Origin: Erysipelotrichaceae bacterium
Lineage (GTDB): Bacteria; Bacillota_I; Bacilli_A; Erysipelotrichales; Erysipelotrichaceae
Length of the DNA: 48,207 nucleotides
NCBI GenBank assembly: GCA_016302195.1
Contig: JAEDOA010000001.1
Location: forward strand, 1 to 48,207
Direction: 5' to 3'
Program-made: the position numbers and the translations under genes
Shown: piece by piece, positions 1 through 7,838 of the stretch
Layout of the letters: each line of letters opens with the position of its first letter
How positions within the stretch are numbered: the first letter of the stretch is position 1
The notes under the pieces: model-generated
Databases searched by the model: none
What the model was told of the DNA's origin: nothing
The model's input: only the letters and a program-made list of their open reading frames with translations

Positions 1-2
1 GT

Positions 3-61
3 GGAACAAGATTTGATAACAAAGAAGTTGATGATCAATCAAGTTTTGGGTTTGCATCTTG
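3..61 (+). other. Upstream fragment of the same gene in another frame (frameshift point near 56)
   Basis: Positions 3-56 read in their own frame as a fragment ending DDQSSFGFA and hit a stop at 87-89. The in-frame continuation, ILGFFIPIVG, is found one base back, starting at 56. One missing A in the gca-tct stretch explains both halves. Confidence 0.7.
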
Positions 62-610
62 GGATTTTTTATTCCGATTGTTGGTTTAATCCTCTTTCTC
101 ATATATGAAGGAAAGAAACCTAAACGAGCCAAGTCGGCAGGTAAAGGCACCTTGATTGGCTTTATAACTAAAATCGTTTTATCTATTATTCTTGTAATTC
201 TGTATGTCGTTTTTGCCGCTTCACTTTTTAGTAATATATCAGATGATATTGAATCTAATATACCTACAATTGGCAATGTGTTTAGAGAAGAAACGACAGA
301 TGAAATTTTAGAAAAATATGTTGATGTTTCTTTTGGGGAATTCAAAGTAACTAATAATGGATACTTCTCTGCAACATCCCTTGATATTACAGTAAAAAAC
401 AAAGCTGAAAAACAATGCACTTATTACATAACAATTGAAGCAGTAGATGCAAACGGTGCAAGAATTGAAACAGATATGATTTACGCTGATAGATTAGGTG
501 CTGGGCAAGAGATATATTTGAAAGCTTTTGAATACGTAGATCAAGAAAAACTAAATCAATTCAAAAATGCAACCTTCAGAGTTTTAGAAATAAACAAATA
601 CGATTATTAA
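59..610 (+). CDS. Membrane protein of the zinc-ribbon/membrane-anchor type, 5' part missing and frameshifted
   Basis: A protein with two hydrophobic segments (about residues 2-16 and 33-56) followed by a beta-rich extracytoplasmic domain ending in LEINKYDY. The combination FGFA-LGFFIPIVGLILFL plus the AKSAGKG loop is typical of Firmicutes proteins that carry an N-terminal zinc ribbon, a double membrane anchor and an exported domain. The open frame from the TTG at 59 has no ribosome binding site. The other frame at 3-56 encodes DNKEVDDQSSFGFA, which joins this frame exactly if one A is added at 56. The true gene therefore starts left of the window and is broken here by a one-base deletion, or the sequence has an error. 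Function unknown; the next gene may be co-transcribed. Confidence 0.7.
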   Translation: MGFFIPIVGLILFLIYEGKKPKRAKSAGKGTLIGFITKIVLSIILVILYVVFAASLFSNISDDIESNIPTIGNVFREETTDEILEKYVDVSFGEFKVTNNGYFSATSLDITVKNKAEKQCTYYITIEAVDANGARIETDMIYADRLGAGQEIYLKAFEYVDQEKLNQFKNATFRVLEINKYDY

Positions 611-630
611 ATTTTCAAGCGAGGTGCTAT

Positions 631-810
631 ATGGGTAAACATTTTTTTGATTTCGAGGACGGCGATTTTGCTCATTCTATCTCTGACAATATGGCAATAG
701 ATTCTGACGGAGATTTATTGATGAGAATGGGAGATAATATGGCAATGGATATGGATTCAGGTGAATTACATATTATATCCGGTTGGTCTAACGATGAAGA
801 CGAAAATTAA
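631..810 (+). CDS. Small acidic protein, 59 residues, unknown function
   Basis: ATG at 631 follows a GAGGTG ribosome site at 621-626. The product starts MGKHFFDFEDGD and ends SGWSNDEDEN. It is rich in Asp and Met, with an internal near-repeat (DNMAIDSDGDLL, then DNMAMDMDSGEL). There is no membrane segment or signal peptide. It lies 20 bp after the frameshifted membrane gene and before a strong terminator, so the two probably form one transcript. I recall similar short proteins beside zinc-ribbon membrane proteins in Clostridia but cannot name a family. Confidence 0.65.
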   Translation: MGKHFFDFEDGDFAHSISDNMAIDSDGDLLMRMGDNMAMDMDSGELHIISGWSNDEDEN

Positions 811-814
811 AACA

Positions 815-851
815 ACGGCGGCAAGGAAAATTGCTTTTCCTGCCGTTTTTT
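815..851 (+). terminator. Rho-independent terminator
   Basis: Stem ACGGC plus AGGAAAA pairs with TTTTCCT plus GCCGT around a short loop, with a 4-nt bulge on the 5' side. A T run (846-851) follows. It ends the 631-810 transcript. Confidence 0.8.
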
Positions 852-865
852 GCTTACAAAAGCTC

Positions 866-899
866 AAGGGAGATAACTTCCTTACGGAGTGTCTCCCTT
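866..899 (-). terminator. Terminator-like hairpin for the minus-strand gene
   Basis: AAGGGAGA (866-873) and TCTCCCTT (892-899) are perfect inverse complements, directly after the stop codon of the minus-strand gene at 900. The T tract on that strand is weak. Confidence 0.5.
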
Positions 900-1433
900 C
901 TACTTTTTCTTTTTTGACTTAAATGGATTTTCCAAAGTGATCTTTTCGTTTCTAAGTTTATTTAATTCGATAACTCTTGATTCCTTTTCTTCCATGACTT
1001 TGCTTAAATGATTGTAGGCTTTATTGATTTGAAATGTTTCCTTTGCGATAGTTCTTCCATCATTTAAAATCAATATAATGCCGTTAGAACCTTGCTGCTT
1101 ATTGTTAACGGTCCACTCTTTAATGTCGTGATAATTGATTTTTATAACCGTATCATCTTTTTTATCACTATAAATCAATATGGCATCCTGATAAATCTCA
1201 AAGCATTTATAGTCTTTAATCTTGAAAATGACAAATAGGCAAACTGCCAATAACAATAAACCAAAAATAACACCCCAAATGTTTAAAGTGATAATCAAAA
1301 CAATTGATATGACAACCATTACATATATTGCCAAATTGTTTTTATACATAATGGTTGCTAAATGATTTGAGTCAATTTCAACCTCGCTAATTGGCTGAGG
1401 TTCTAATTTAATGTTTGTAGTTTTTTCTTCCAT
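900..1433 (-). CDS. Membrane protein with a PH-like cytoplasmic domain, unknown function
   Basis: 177 residues. Two adjacent hydrophobic segments lie at about 36-54 and 55-71, after a short charged N-terminus. The soluble part (about 72-140) has alternating beta strands: CFEIYQDAILIYSDKKDD, then IKINYHDIKEWTV, then GIILILNDGRTI. This pattern resembles the bacterial PH-like (bPH) membrane proteins. The C-terminus is a charged helix ending in a lysine run. No catalytic motif is visible. It is a single gene, convergent with the small gene at 631 and divergent from the PTS operon at 1656. Confidence 0.7.
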   Translation of the reverse strand: MEEKTTNIKLEPQPISEVEIDSNHLATIMYKNNLAIYVMVVISIVLIITLNIWGVIFGLLLLAVCLFVIFKIKDYKCFEIYQDAILIYSDKKDDTVIKINYHDIKEWTVNNKQQGSNGIILILNDGRTIAKETFQINKAYNHLSKVMEEKESRVIELNKLRNEKITLENPFKSKKKK

Positions 1434-1499
1434 ATGTAAAATACCTTCTTTGTATTCATATTATTAGATATTGGTGTAAAAAGCAATCAAAATTAGAAA

Positions 1500-1588
1500 T
1501 GCTCAAAAATTTTGATTGTTTAATAAAAAACAATTTATATTTTGAGCGTTATGATTGATTTGTTGCATAAATGCTCATAAATTGATTG
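1500..1588. promoter_or_regulatory. Candidate operator array upstream of the PTS operon
   Basis: Three copies of a GCTCA core occur: 1501 (plus), 1543-1547 (minus, TGAGC) and 1573 (plus). Copies 1 and 3 are direct repeats of TGCTCA(A/T)AAATT followed by GATTG. CAATCAAAAT (1484-1493) and ATTTTGATTG (1509-1518) form a perfect 10-bp inverted repeat around copy 1. The block lies just upstream of the -35 box. The linked DeoR-type regulator (7828-8580) is a natural candidate ligand, but that is inference. Confidence 0.45.
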
Positions 1589-1614
1589 ACTGTAAAAATG
1601 TTAGCGTTTACAAT
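1586..1614 (+). promoter_or_regulatory. Promoter of the mannose-type PTS operon with overlapping cre site
   Basis: -35 TTGACT (1586-1591), 17-bp spacer, -10 TACAAT (1609-1614). TGTTAGCGTTTACA at 1599-1612 fits the CcpA cre consensus TGWNANCGNTNWCA at every position and overlaps the -10, which predicts catabolite repression by blocking RNA polymerase. Confidence 0.75.
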
Positions 1615-1655
1615 ACGATTATAAAGTAAATAAATTGTAAATTGAGGTGATTGAA

Positions 1656-2069
1656 GTGAAAGGGCTATTATTATTGAGCCATGGGAGCCTTGCTAAGGGC
1701 TTGTATGAAACAACAACATGGTTTTTTGGAGACAATATCGAACAATGCGATTATTTGACTTTGATGGCTGATGATTCGGTAGATGACTTTACAAATAAAA
1801 TCGTTGAAAAGGTTAAACAGTTGGACAGTGGCGAAGGCGTAGTTATTATGTGCGATTTGTTTGGTGGATCTCCATTTAAATGTGCTCTTGCTTCCGTCTT
1901 AACTAATGAGAACATCAAGTTGGTTACTGGTATGAATTTGCCAATGGTTATGGAGTTTTTAGGGAAGAGATTATGTGGAGAATACGACTTTGAAGGATTG
2001 GTAAATTCAGCTAGAGAAGGAATTATTGACTTCCTTGCTAATGATAATGATTGTCAGGATGATGAATAA
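1656..2069 (+). CDS. PTS mannose/fructose/sorbose family EIIA
   Basis: About 137 residues. It starts MKGLLLLSHGSLAKG; His9 in the SHG motif is the expected phosphorylation site that takes phosphate from HPr. CDLFGGSPF and TGMNLPM are family hallmarks of the EIIA-Man fold. I choose the GTG at 1656 because GAGGTGA (1644-1650) sits 5 nt before it; an in-frame GTG at 1647 overlaps that site. It is the first gene of the PTS operon, 2 bp before the PfkB kinase. Its free-standing form matches the separate IIB, IIC and IID genes downstream. Confidence 0.9.
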   Translation: MKGLLLLSHGSLAKGLYETTTWFFGDNIEQCDYLTLMADDSVDDFTNKIVEKVKQLDSGEGVVIMCDLFGGSPFKCALASVLTNENIKLVTGMNLPMVMEFLGKRLCGEYDFEGLVNSAREGIIDFLANDNDCQDDE

Positions 2070-2071
2070 AA

Positions 2072-2986
2072 ATGATTTATACAATAACATTAAATCCATC
2101 TGTTGATTACTATATTTATCTTGATGATTTAAAAAAAGGATTAATCAATAGAATAAGCAAATACCAGTTTATAGCTGCTGGTAAAGGAATAAATGCATCA
2201 AGAATGCTTTCCAAATCAAATATTAAATCCATATGTATTTTTCCCAAAGGAGGTTTCTCTGGAGACTTCCTACTAGACGAACTTAAAAATGACACCAATA
2301 TTGAATGTAGAACCGTTAGTATTAATCAGCCAAATCGCATTAATGTCAAAATTAGACATGATATGGAGACTGATTTAAATTTAGAAGGACCAACCTTAGA
2401 TGAAACAGCTCAAAAGCAGTTATTGAAATTAGTATCAGATGTAAAAACAAATGATACAGTTGTAATTTCAGGTTCAATCCAACGCGGATTGTTTCCTTTA
2501 GTTAAACAAATCAGTGATTTTGTAAATAAACAGAAGGGCAAGCTTGTTTTGGACATTCCAAACTTGTCTCTTGGACAAATTATTGAATGTCAACCATTTA
2601 TGATAAAGCCTAATTTAGAAGAGCTTCAATTCATGCTTTGTAAAAATAACGAATTATCAGATTTGCTGCAGGACATCAAATCTAGAATTATTCAACAGGG
2701 AGTTAAAAGCTTATTTATTTCCTTAGGATCAAAAGGAGCTTACTATATCGATGAAAATGTTCAATATAGTATTTCACCCCCAAAAGTAAAAGTGGTTAAC
2801 ACGGTTGCTGCTGGTGATAGCTTGCTTGCTGAAACAGTTGGATCTCTACAACTTGGAAAATCTTTAAAGGAATCTTTAAAATTAGGGGTTGCTGCTGGAA
2901 CTGCGGCAGTAATGGTTGAATATCTTCCTGAAGTAGAAGATATTCAAAGAATATATGAAAAAGTTAATATTGAAGAAATTCAATAA
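2072..2986 (+). CDS. PfkB-family sugar-phosphate kinase (1-phosphofructokinase / tagatose-6-phosphate kinase type)
   Basis: 304 residues, the usual length for FruK/LacC proteins. The N-terminal MIYTITLNPSVDYY and AAGKGINASRML segments bind the sugar phosphate. The C-terminal NTVAAGDSLLAE carries the catalytic Asp of the GAGDS motif, here with A for G. It probably phosphorylates the sugar phosphate delivered by the neighbouring PTS to a bisphosphate for aldolase cleavage. It lies between EIIA and EIIB, an uncommon gene order that ties the kinase to this transporter. The substrate cannot be read from sequence. Confidence 0.85.
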   Translation: MIYTITLNPSVDYYIYLDDLKKGLINRISKYQFIAAGKGINASRMLSKSNIKSICIFPKGGFSGDFLLDELKNDTNIECRTVSINQPNRINVKIRHDMETDLNLEGPTLDETAQKQLLKLVSDVKTNDTVVISGSIQRGLFPLVKQISDFVNKQKGKLVLDIPNLSLGQIIECQPFMIKPNLEELQFMLCKNNELSDLLQDIKSRIIQQGVKSLFISLGSKGAYYIDENVQYSISPPKVKVVNTVAAGDSLLAETVGSLQLGKSLKESLKLGVAAGTAAVMVEYLPEVEDIQRIYEKVNIEEIQ

Positions 2987-3008
2987 GGAAAAATAGGAGG
3001 GTTAAAAA

Positions 3009-3491
3009 ATGCCAAATATGAAAATTACTTTAGCAAGAATCGACAATAGATTAATGCATGGAATTGTAATGACACAATATTTACCTAGTACAAATTCTCA
3101 ACGCATTATGGTTATTGATGATGCTACTGCTAATGATGCGCTTAAAAAGCAAATGATGAATATGGCTAAGCCAAATGGCTATGCTTCATCTATTATCACT
3201 CTGGAAACTGCTATCAATAATACAAAAGCAGGAAAGTATGATGGTCAAAGAGTTTTTGTCTTATCAAAAACACCTGATGCATTTTTAAAGTTAATTGAAG
3301 CTGGAGTAAAAATAGACAAATTAATTGTCGGCTGTACTGACCTACTTGGAGAAGGACATAAACTGTCAGATCGAGCATATGTCACTGATGATCAGTTAGC
3401 AATGTTAAAGCAGATAGCTGCTAGTGGTACAAAAGTTGTTGTACAACATAACCCTGCAGTTTCAGAAGTTAGCATAGATAAATTTATTTAG
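3009..3491 (+). CDS. PTS mannose/fructose/sorbose family EIIB
   Basis: 160 residues. ARIDNRLMHGIVMTQY contains His17, the phospho-accepting histidine of EIIB-Man/Sor proteins. VMVIDDATANDA is the conserved second strand. It passes phosphate from EIIA to the incoming sugar through IIC/IID. A strong ribosome site (AGGAGG at 2996-3001) precedes the ATG. It lies 17 bp before IIC. Confidence 0.92.
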   Translation: MPNMKITLARIDNRLMHGIVMTQYLPSTNSQRIMVIDDATANDALKKQMMNMAKPNGYASSIITLETAINNTKAGKYDGQRVFVLSKTPDAFLKLIEAGVKIDKLIVGCTDLLGEGHKLSDRAYVTDDQLAMLKQIAASGTKVVVQHNPAVSEVSIDKFI

Positions 3492-3508
3492 AAAGGAGAA
3501 TTATTTCT

Positions 3509-4282
3509 ATGTTTGGATGTAACTTTTTACAAGTTCTCATTATCCTTGTAATCGTAGGATTACAGGCTTGGGATCTTAATGGCCCACAATGGATGTTGAT
3601 TACAAACATTGGTGGAGCAGTATTAGTTGGTTTAGTTCTAGGAGATGTGCCAACTGGTCTTTATGTTGGTGCTACATTAGGTTTAATGAGCTTAGGTGTA
3701 GTAGGATTAGGAGGAGCTTCAGTTCCAAACTACTTCATTTCAACTATTATTGCTACTGTTGTCGCAATCAAATCAACTGGTGGATATGAAATGGGATTAA
3801 CAATTGGTTTACCAGTAGGTATGTTATTCGTTTATTTAGACGTCCTACAGAAGTTAGCTTGTGGTGTATTTGCTAGAAATGCCGAAGCTGCAATTGACAG
3901 AGGTGAATATGAAAAGGTTGACCTTTGGGCTTGGGTTGGTGAAATAACAGCTATTGCTAAAAACGTTTTACCAGTATTCTTAGTATTCGTATTTGGACAG
4001 GGCTTAGTTGAAGCATTAGTTAATATTATGCCTGAATTCTTATACAAAGGCTTAACACTTGCAGGTAAGATCTTACCAGTTACAGGTATGGCTATCTTAT
4101 TGAACTACATGCCAGTTAAACGTCACTTCACTTATTTGTTAATTGGATTTGTAGCATATGCATATGTTGGAATTCCTACATTAGGTGTTGGTATCTTAGG
4201 TGCTGCATTTGCTTATAAGGCTTGGTTAGATGGTCAAAATAAAGCAACTGCACAAGTAGCAGGAGGTATGGAAGATGAGTAG
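3509..4282 (+). CDS. PTS mannose/fructose/sorbose family EIIC
   Basis: 257 residues with many membrane segments. LVLGDVPTGLYVGATLGLMSLG is the signature of EIIC-Man. It forms the sugar channel with EIID. The stop overlaps the start of EIID by 8 bases, indicating translational coupling. AAAGGAG at 3491-3497 serves the ATG. The C-terminal tail is hydrophilic and cytoplasmic. Confidence 0.92.
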   Translation: MFGCNFLQVLIILVIVGLQAWDLNGPQWMLITNIGGAVLVGLVLGDVPTGLYVGATLGLMSLGVVGLGGASVPNYFISTIIATVVAIKSTGGYEMGLTIGLPVGMLFVYLDVLQKLACGVFARNAEAAIDRGEYEKVDLWAWVGEITAIAKNVLPVFLVFVFGQGLVEALVNIMPEFLYKGLTLAGKILPVTGMAILLNYMPVKRHFTYLLIGFVAYAYVGIPTLGVGILGAAFAYKAWLDGQNKATAQVAGGMEDE

Positions 4283-5078
4283 TAATCAAGTATTAACTAA
4301 AAAAGATGTTTACGAAGCCAGCTGGCGTTGGATGCAGGTTGGTATCGGTACATTCAACTATGAAACTCAATTAGCATTAACAAACCAATATGCTTTAAGA
4401 AAAGCATTAAGAAAGATTTATCCAAATGATGAAGATTACAAAGCAGTAATGCACAATCATGGTAAATACTTCAACACTCAGCCTTACTTATCATCTGTTG
4501 TTATGGGTGCTGCATTAGGTATGGAAGAGCAATTAGGCGTTGAAGGTATGGAAGCTATCCAGAACTTCAAGGTTGGTTTAATGGGTCCTTTAGCAGGAAT
4601 TGGTGACACATTATTCTGGATTGTTTTACCAGCTATCTTCACACCAATTGAAGCAGCTATGGCTTATGATGGCAACTTAGTAGGTGTTATTATCACTTTA
4701 GTAAAAGCAATTATCGTAGGTGCATTACGTTGGCACTTCTTCTATTGGGGTTATAAAGCAGGAACTGCTGCTATCCTTAATTTAAGAGATCAATTGCAGA
4801 CATTAACTGACTGTGCTTCTATCTTAGGTTTAACAGTTGTTGGTGCATTGATTCCATCTCTTGTTTCTGTTGTTTGCCCATTACAATTCACAACAGCAAC
4901 AGGCGGCGTTATCGCAATTCAAACATACTTAGATATGATTATGCCTAAATTATTGGCTGTAGTTATTACTGGTACTTGTTACTTCTTGTTAGGTAAGAAG
5001 AAAATTAAGATGACTACTTTAGTATTTGGGGTATTAATCTTCTCTGTTATCGCATCAGCATTAGGAATTTTAGGTTAA
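4275..5078 (+). CDS. PTS mannose/fructose/sorbose family EIID
   Basis: 267 residues. The N-terminal segment SWRWMQVGIGTFNYETQL and the FKVGLMGPLAGIGDTLFW motif are diagnostic of EIID-Man. The hydrophobic C-terminus ends in ASALGILG. It overlaps EIIC by 8 bases. It is the last gene before a hairpin at 5103-5130, which may reduce transcription into the ceramidase-like gene. Confidence 0.92.
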   Translation: MSSNQVLTKKDVYEASWRWMQVGIGTFNYETQLALTNQYALRKALRKIYPNDEDYKAVMHNHGKYFNTQPYLSSVVMGAALGMEEQLGVEGMEAIQNFKVGLMGPLAGIGDTLFWIVLPAIFTPIEAAMAYDGNLVGVIITLVKAIIVGALRWHFFYWGYKAGTAAILNLRDQLQTLTDCASILGLTVVGALIPSLVSVVCPLQFTTATGGVIAIQTYLDMIMPKLLAVVITGTCYFLLGKKKIKMTTLVFGVLIFSVIASALGILG

Positions 5079-5102
5079 TTACTACAATAACATAATATCT
5101 TT

Positions 5103-5130
5103 AAGCTCTGGTTAGTAATAGCCAGAGCTT
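5103..5130 (+). terminator. Intra-locus hairpin, possible partial terminator
   Basis: AAGCTCTGG (5103-5111) pairs perfectly with CCAGAGCTT (5122-5130). The following TATATAATT is not a clean T run, so partial termination or 3'-end protection of the PTS mRNA is likely. No clear promoter is seen between it and the next gene at 5157. Confidence 0.6.
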
Positions 5131-5156
5131 TATATAATTAGAAAGGAAAAACGATT

Positions 5157-6410
5157 ATGACAAAACTAAATTTTAAAAGAATAGATATTACTCCAAATTT
5201 GCCGGTAATGCAAAGTGGATATGTTCAAAGAACTCACCCTTTTGATTCAGTTTTTGATCCAGTTGAAGCTTATGTAATGGTCTTGCAAATAGATAATAAT
5301 AAAATTTGTTTTGTGATGACCGATTATACTGGTATTCATAAAAAATTCAAACAGGATATCATCGATAAGTGTTTAGAAAAAGGATTAGAAATTAATGAAC
5401 ACGACATGATTATTGGAGGTTCTCACAATCACTCAGCACCTTCAATTACAATCGATTCGGATAGACCACAGATGGACAGTAAAAAAGAATATGTTGATGA
5501 AATGGTTGAATTATTTTCTGATACAATCATCGAATTATACAACGGTTGCTTTGTTGAAGTAAGAGTTTCTTACAGCAATCTTATTGTTGATGGAATTTAT
5601 TCAAATAGAAATGACATGGACAAATTATCTGATAAAGTAGTGCATTTGTTAAAGTTTGACAGTTCAGATAAAACTGAGCTGATACTGGCCAATATGTCTT
5701 GTCATAATACTGTCTTAGGACCTCTGAACTATCAGATTACTTCAGAATTATTTGGCTTTACTAGAAGAGAATTAAAGAAAAAGTTTAATTGTGAAGTATG
5801 TATTACCCAAGGAAATGCAGGTGATATGGGAAATAGACAATATCGTACAGGTCAGCAATTTAGTGATTTACAATTAGCAGCTAATCATTTAGCTAATCAG
5901 ATTTATCGAAAGCACAGTGATTTTGTTCCAATTGAATTGGGCGAAATAAGACACAAACATATTGAATATACAGCAAAATTCACTTTAGATGCTTCAATTT
6001 ACGATGAAAAAATCAGCCGATACGAAAAAATGTTAGAAACGGAAACTGATTTGACAAATAGAAAAGTTTTGCTTTCAGGAATTTTTGGTTTTAAAAGAAA
6101 ACAGGCTTTAGGCTCGGGATATCGGGAATTTATTATGAGCAGTGAATTATATCAAATGGGTGATTTGGTAATTATCACAGTACCGGGAGAACTTGGCTCT
6201 ATTTTAGGATTAGAGATTAAAAAGCAGTTAGGCAAAAACAAGGTATGTATTTTATGGGGTTATACAAATGATAATGACTTAGGCTATATGGTCGATAGAG
6301 AAGCTTATCAGCTGGAATGTCAGGAAACTAATGTTACAAAATGGCCAATTGGTATACCTGAAGAGTATATAGGTTGTATAATAGAAAATGCTAGAGAATT
6401 TATCAAGTAG
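5157..6410 (+). CDS. Neutral/alkaline ceramidase-like hydrolase
   Basis: 417 residues without a signal peptide, so probably cytoplasmic. Family motifs appear in order: DITPNLPVMQSGY at the N-terminus; GGSHNHSAPS with His90 and His92 as likely zinc ligands; MSCHNTVLGP near 190; TQGNAGDMGNR near 220; and ITVPGELGSILGLEIKK near 345, followed by WGYTNDNDLGYMVD. These match the N-terminal catalytic domain of neutral ceramidases (Pfam 04734-like). The usual C-terminal immunoglobulin-like domain seems absent. Known ceramidases hydrolyse an N-acyl bond. A cytoplasmic member in a sugar PTS locus suggests an amide or ester in an imported phospho-sugar derivative; that is inference. Confidence 0.75.
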   Translation: MTKLNFKRIDITPNLPVMQSGYVQRTHPFDSVFDPVEAYVMVLQIDNNKICFVMTDYTGIHKKFKQDIIDKCLEKGLEINEHDMIIGGSHNHSAPSITIDSDRPQMDSKKEYVDEMVELFSDTIIELYNGCFVEVRVSYSNLIVDGIYSNRNDMDKLSDKVVHLLKFDSSDKTELILANMSCHNTVLGPLNYQITSELFGFTRRELKKKFNCEVCITQGNAGDMGNRQYRTGQQFSDLQLAANHLANQIYRKHSDFVPIELGEIRHKHIEYTAKFTLDASIYDEKISRYEKMLETETDLTNRKVLLSGIFGFKRKQALGSGYREFIMSSELYQMGDLVIITVPGELGSILGLEIKKQLGKNKVCILWGYTNDNDLGYMVDREAYQLECQETNVTKWPIGIPEEYIGCIIENAREFIK

Positions 6411-6421
6411 GAGTTTATAGG

Positions 6422-7105
6422 ATGGAATTATTTGAAAATGTAGCATTTCAGGTTGCGCTATTAGTGGTAGTTGTTTTTATCGCTTTATTTATCGTTTCAA
6501 GGAAAATATATGAACAAAAACTAAGAACGTCGATAAGAAAAGGTGACATGGAGAAGTATGGGAAACTTCTCAACAGTTTCTTTGCGGTTATCCTTCTTGA
6601 GCCAAATAGAGTAAATCTTTTAAGAGCAATTTATAGTTTGGATATCAATAACAGCAAGCAGGCTGATTTGGATTTAGCAAAAGTTAACTTTCGCCGACTA
6701 AAAGGGGATGAAAAAGGTTTATATGTTCAAACCGCATCAACTATTGCGATGAATAATAAAGATAAAAAACTATTTGCTCAGATTAAATCGGTGATTGATG
6801 AACTAGAAAAGACGGGTAATGAGCAGATAATGGTAAAACAGCTACAACAGGAATACAAAATTAATAAGAAATTGTATTTCGACTTCGATAATACTGTTAT
6901 TGATGATTTGAAAGAAATTATTGATAACTGTGATAATGAAATGACAAAGGGTATGATGAGTATTTCTTTAGCTAAGGCTTATCATTTGAATAAGCAGGAC
7001 GATATGGCCAAAAAAACGCTAAATAAAGCTAAAGAATTTGTAAAAGGATCATCATACGAAAGTGTTATTAATGATATTAGTAAGAATTTAAAATTTTTAG
7101 ACTAA
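6422..7105 (+). CDS. Membrane-anchored helical-repeat (TPR-like) protein, unknown function
   Basis: 227 residues. One N-terminal transmembrane segment (about 9-26, rich in Val) is followed by an all-helical cytoplasmic part. Helix pairs such as MTKGMMSISLAKAYHLNK and DDMAKKTLNKAKEF look like degenerate TPR repeats. ATG at 6422 follows the weak site TAGGAG. It lies 11 bp after the ceramidase-like gene and 1 bp before the kinase, so it is in the same operon. No enzyme motif; perhaps a scaffold. Confidence 0.6.
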   Translation: MELFENVAFQVALLVVVVFIALFIVSRKIYEQKLRTSIRKGDMEKYGKLLNSFFAVILLEPNRVNLLRAIYSLDINNSKQADLDLAKVNFRRLKGDEKGLYVQTASTIAMNNKDKKLFAQIKSVIDELEKTGNEQIMVKQLQQEYKINKKLYFDFDNTVIDDLKEIIDNCDNEMTKGMMSISLAKAYHLNKQDDMAKKTLNKAKEFVKGSSYESVINDISKNLKFLD

Positions 7106-7106
7106 A

Positions 7107-7838
7107 ATGAAATTAGAGTATAACATAAACGTAAATGGATTTGTTGAGAGAATTAGTGTAGATAAAAAGGATATCGATCAGGTTTTTTTAACTATCATAA
7201 AGCATTTGATTGAATTATCCACGAAAAAGGAAGGAAGGTTTTATTGCTTCTTTGCCGCAAGTGCAGGTGGAGGAAAATCCACTTTGTCTTTGCTTATGAA
7301 ACTTTTGGCTAAACAATACTTCAATTATGATTTGCAGGTGTTGGGTATCGACGGATTTCATTATTATAACGACTATTTAAATAGCCATTATGATAGTAAT
7401 GGAACTTTACTAAAGGATATTAAGGGAAATCAGATTACATTTGATGTAGAAAAAATGTATAGGACATTAAATGATAGCCTGACAAAAGATGTTTATTGGC
7501 CATTGTATGATAGAGTAATCCATGATCCAATTGAAAATGCGATAAAAGTGGATAGTAAGCTAATAATCCTGGAGGGAAATTACCTTTTATTAAATGATGC
7601 TAATTGGCAAAAACTGCATAAGTTCTGCGATTATTCTATAATGCTTGATGTAGATGAAAATGTCTTAAAAGAGAGGCTTATTAGAAGAAAGCAAAAGGGT
7701 GGATTAACTCTTCAGGAAAGCAAAAAATGGTATCAACAGGTTGACAAAGTCAATGTTGAAACCATTAAAAATAACTCGATTGAATCAGACTGCCTAATCA
7801 GATATGATGGAAATCACTATCATTTGCTTAAAATTTGA
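7107..7838 (+). CDS. P-loop kinase of the uridine kinase / FrcK-like family
   Basis: 243 residues. AASAGGGKSTL (about 50-60) is a Walker A loop. VLGIDGFHYYNDYL is the substrate-binding Asp-Gly-Phe-His segment. ILEGNYLLLN is the Walker B-like motif of the YggC/FrcK/uridine-kinase group, and LKERLIRRKQKGG is the lid. Relatives phosphorylate fructose, nucleosides or pantothenate. It closes the PTS operon, and its 3' end overlaps the convergent DeoR gene by 11 bases. With the PfkB kinase it makes two kinases in one locus. If it acts on a sugar, the hydrolase upstream may release a free product that needs phosphorylation (inference). Confidence 0.75.
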   Translation: MKLEYNINVNGFVERISVDKKDIDQVFLTIIKHLIELSTKKEGRFYCFFAASAGGGKSTLSLLMKLLAKQYFNYDLQVLGIDGFHYYNDYLNSHYDSNGTLLKDIKGNQITFDVEKMYRTLNDSLTKDVYWPLYDRVIHDPIENAIKVDSKLIILEGNYLLLNDANWQKLHKFCDYSIMLDVDENVLKERLIRRKQKGGLTLQESKKWYQQVDKVNVETIKNNSIESDCLIRYDGNHYHLLKI

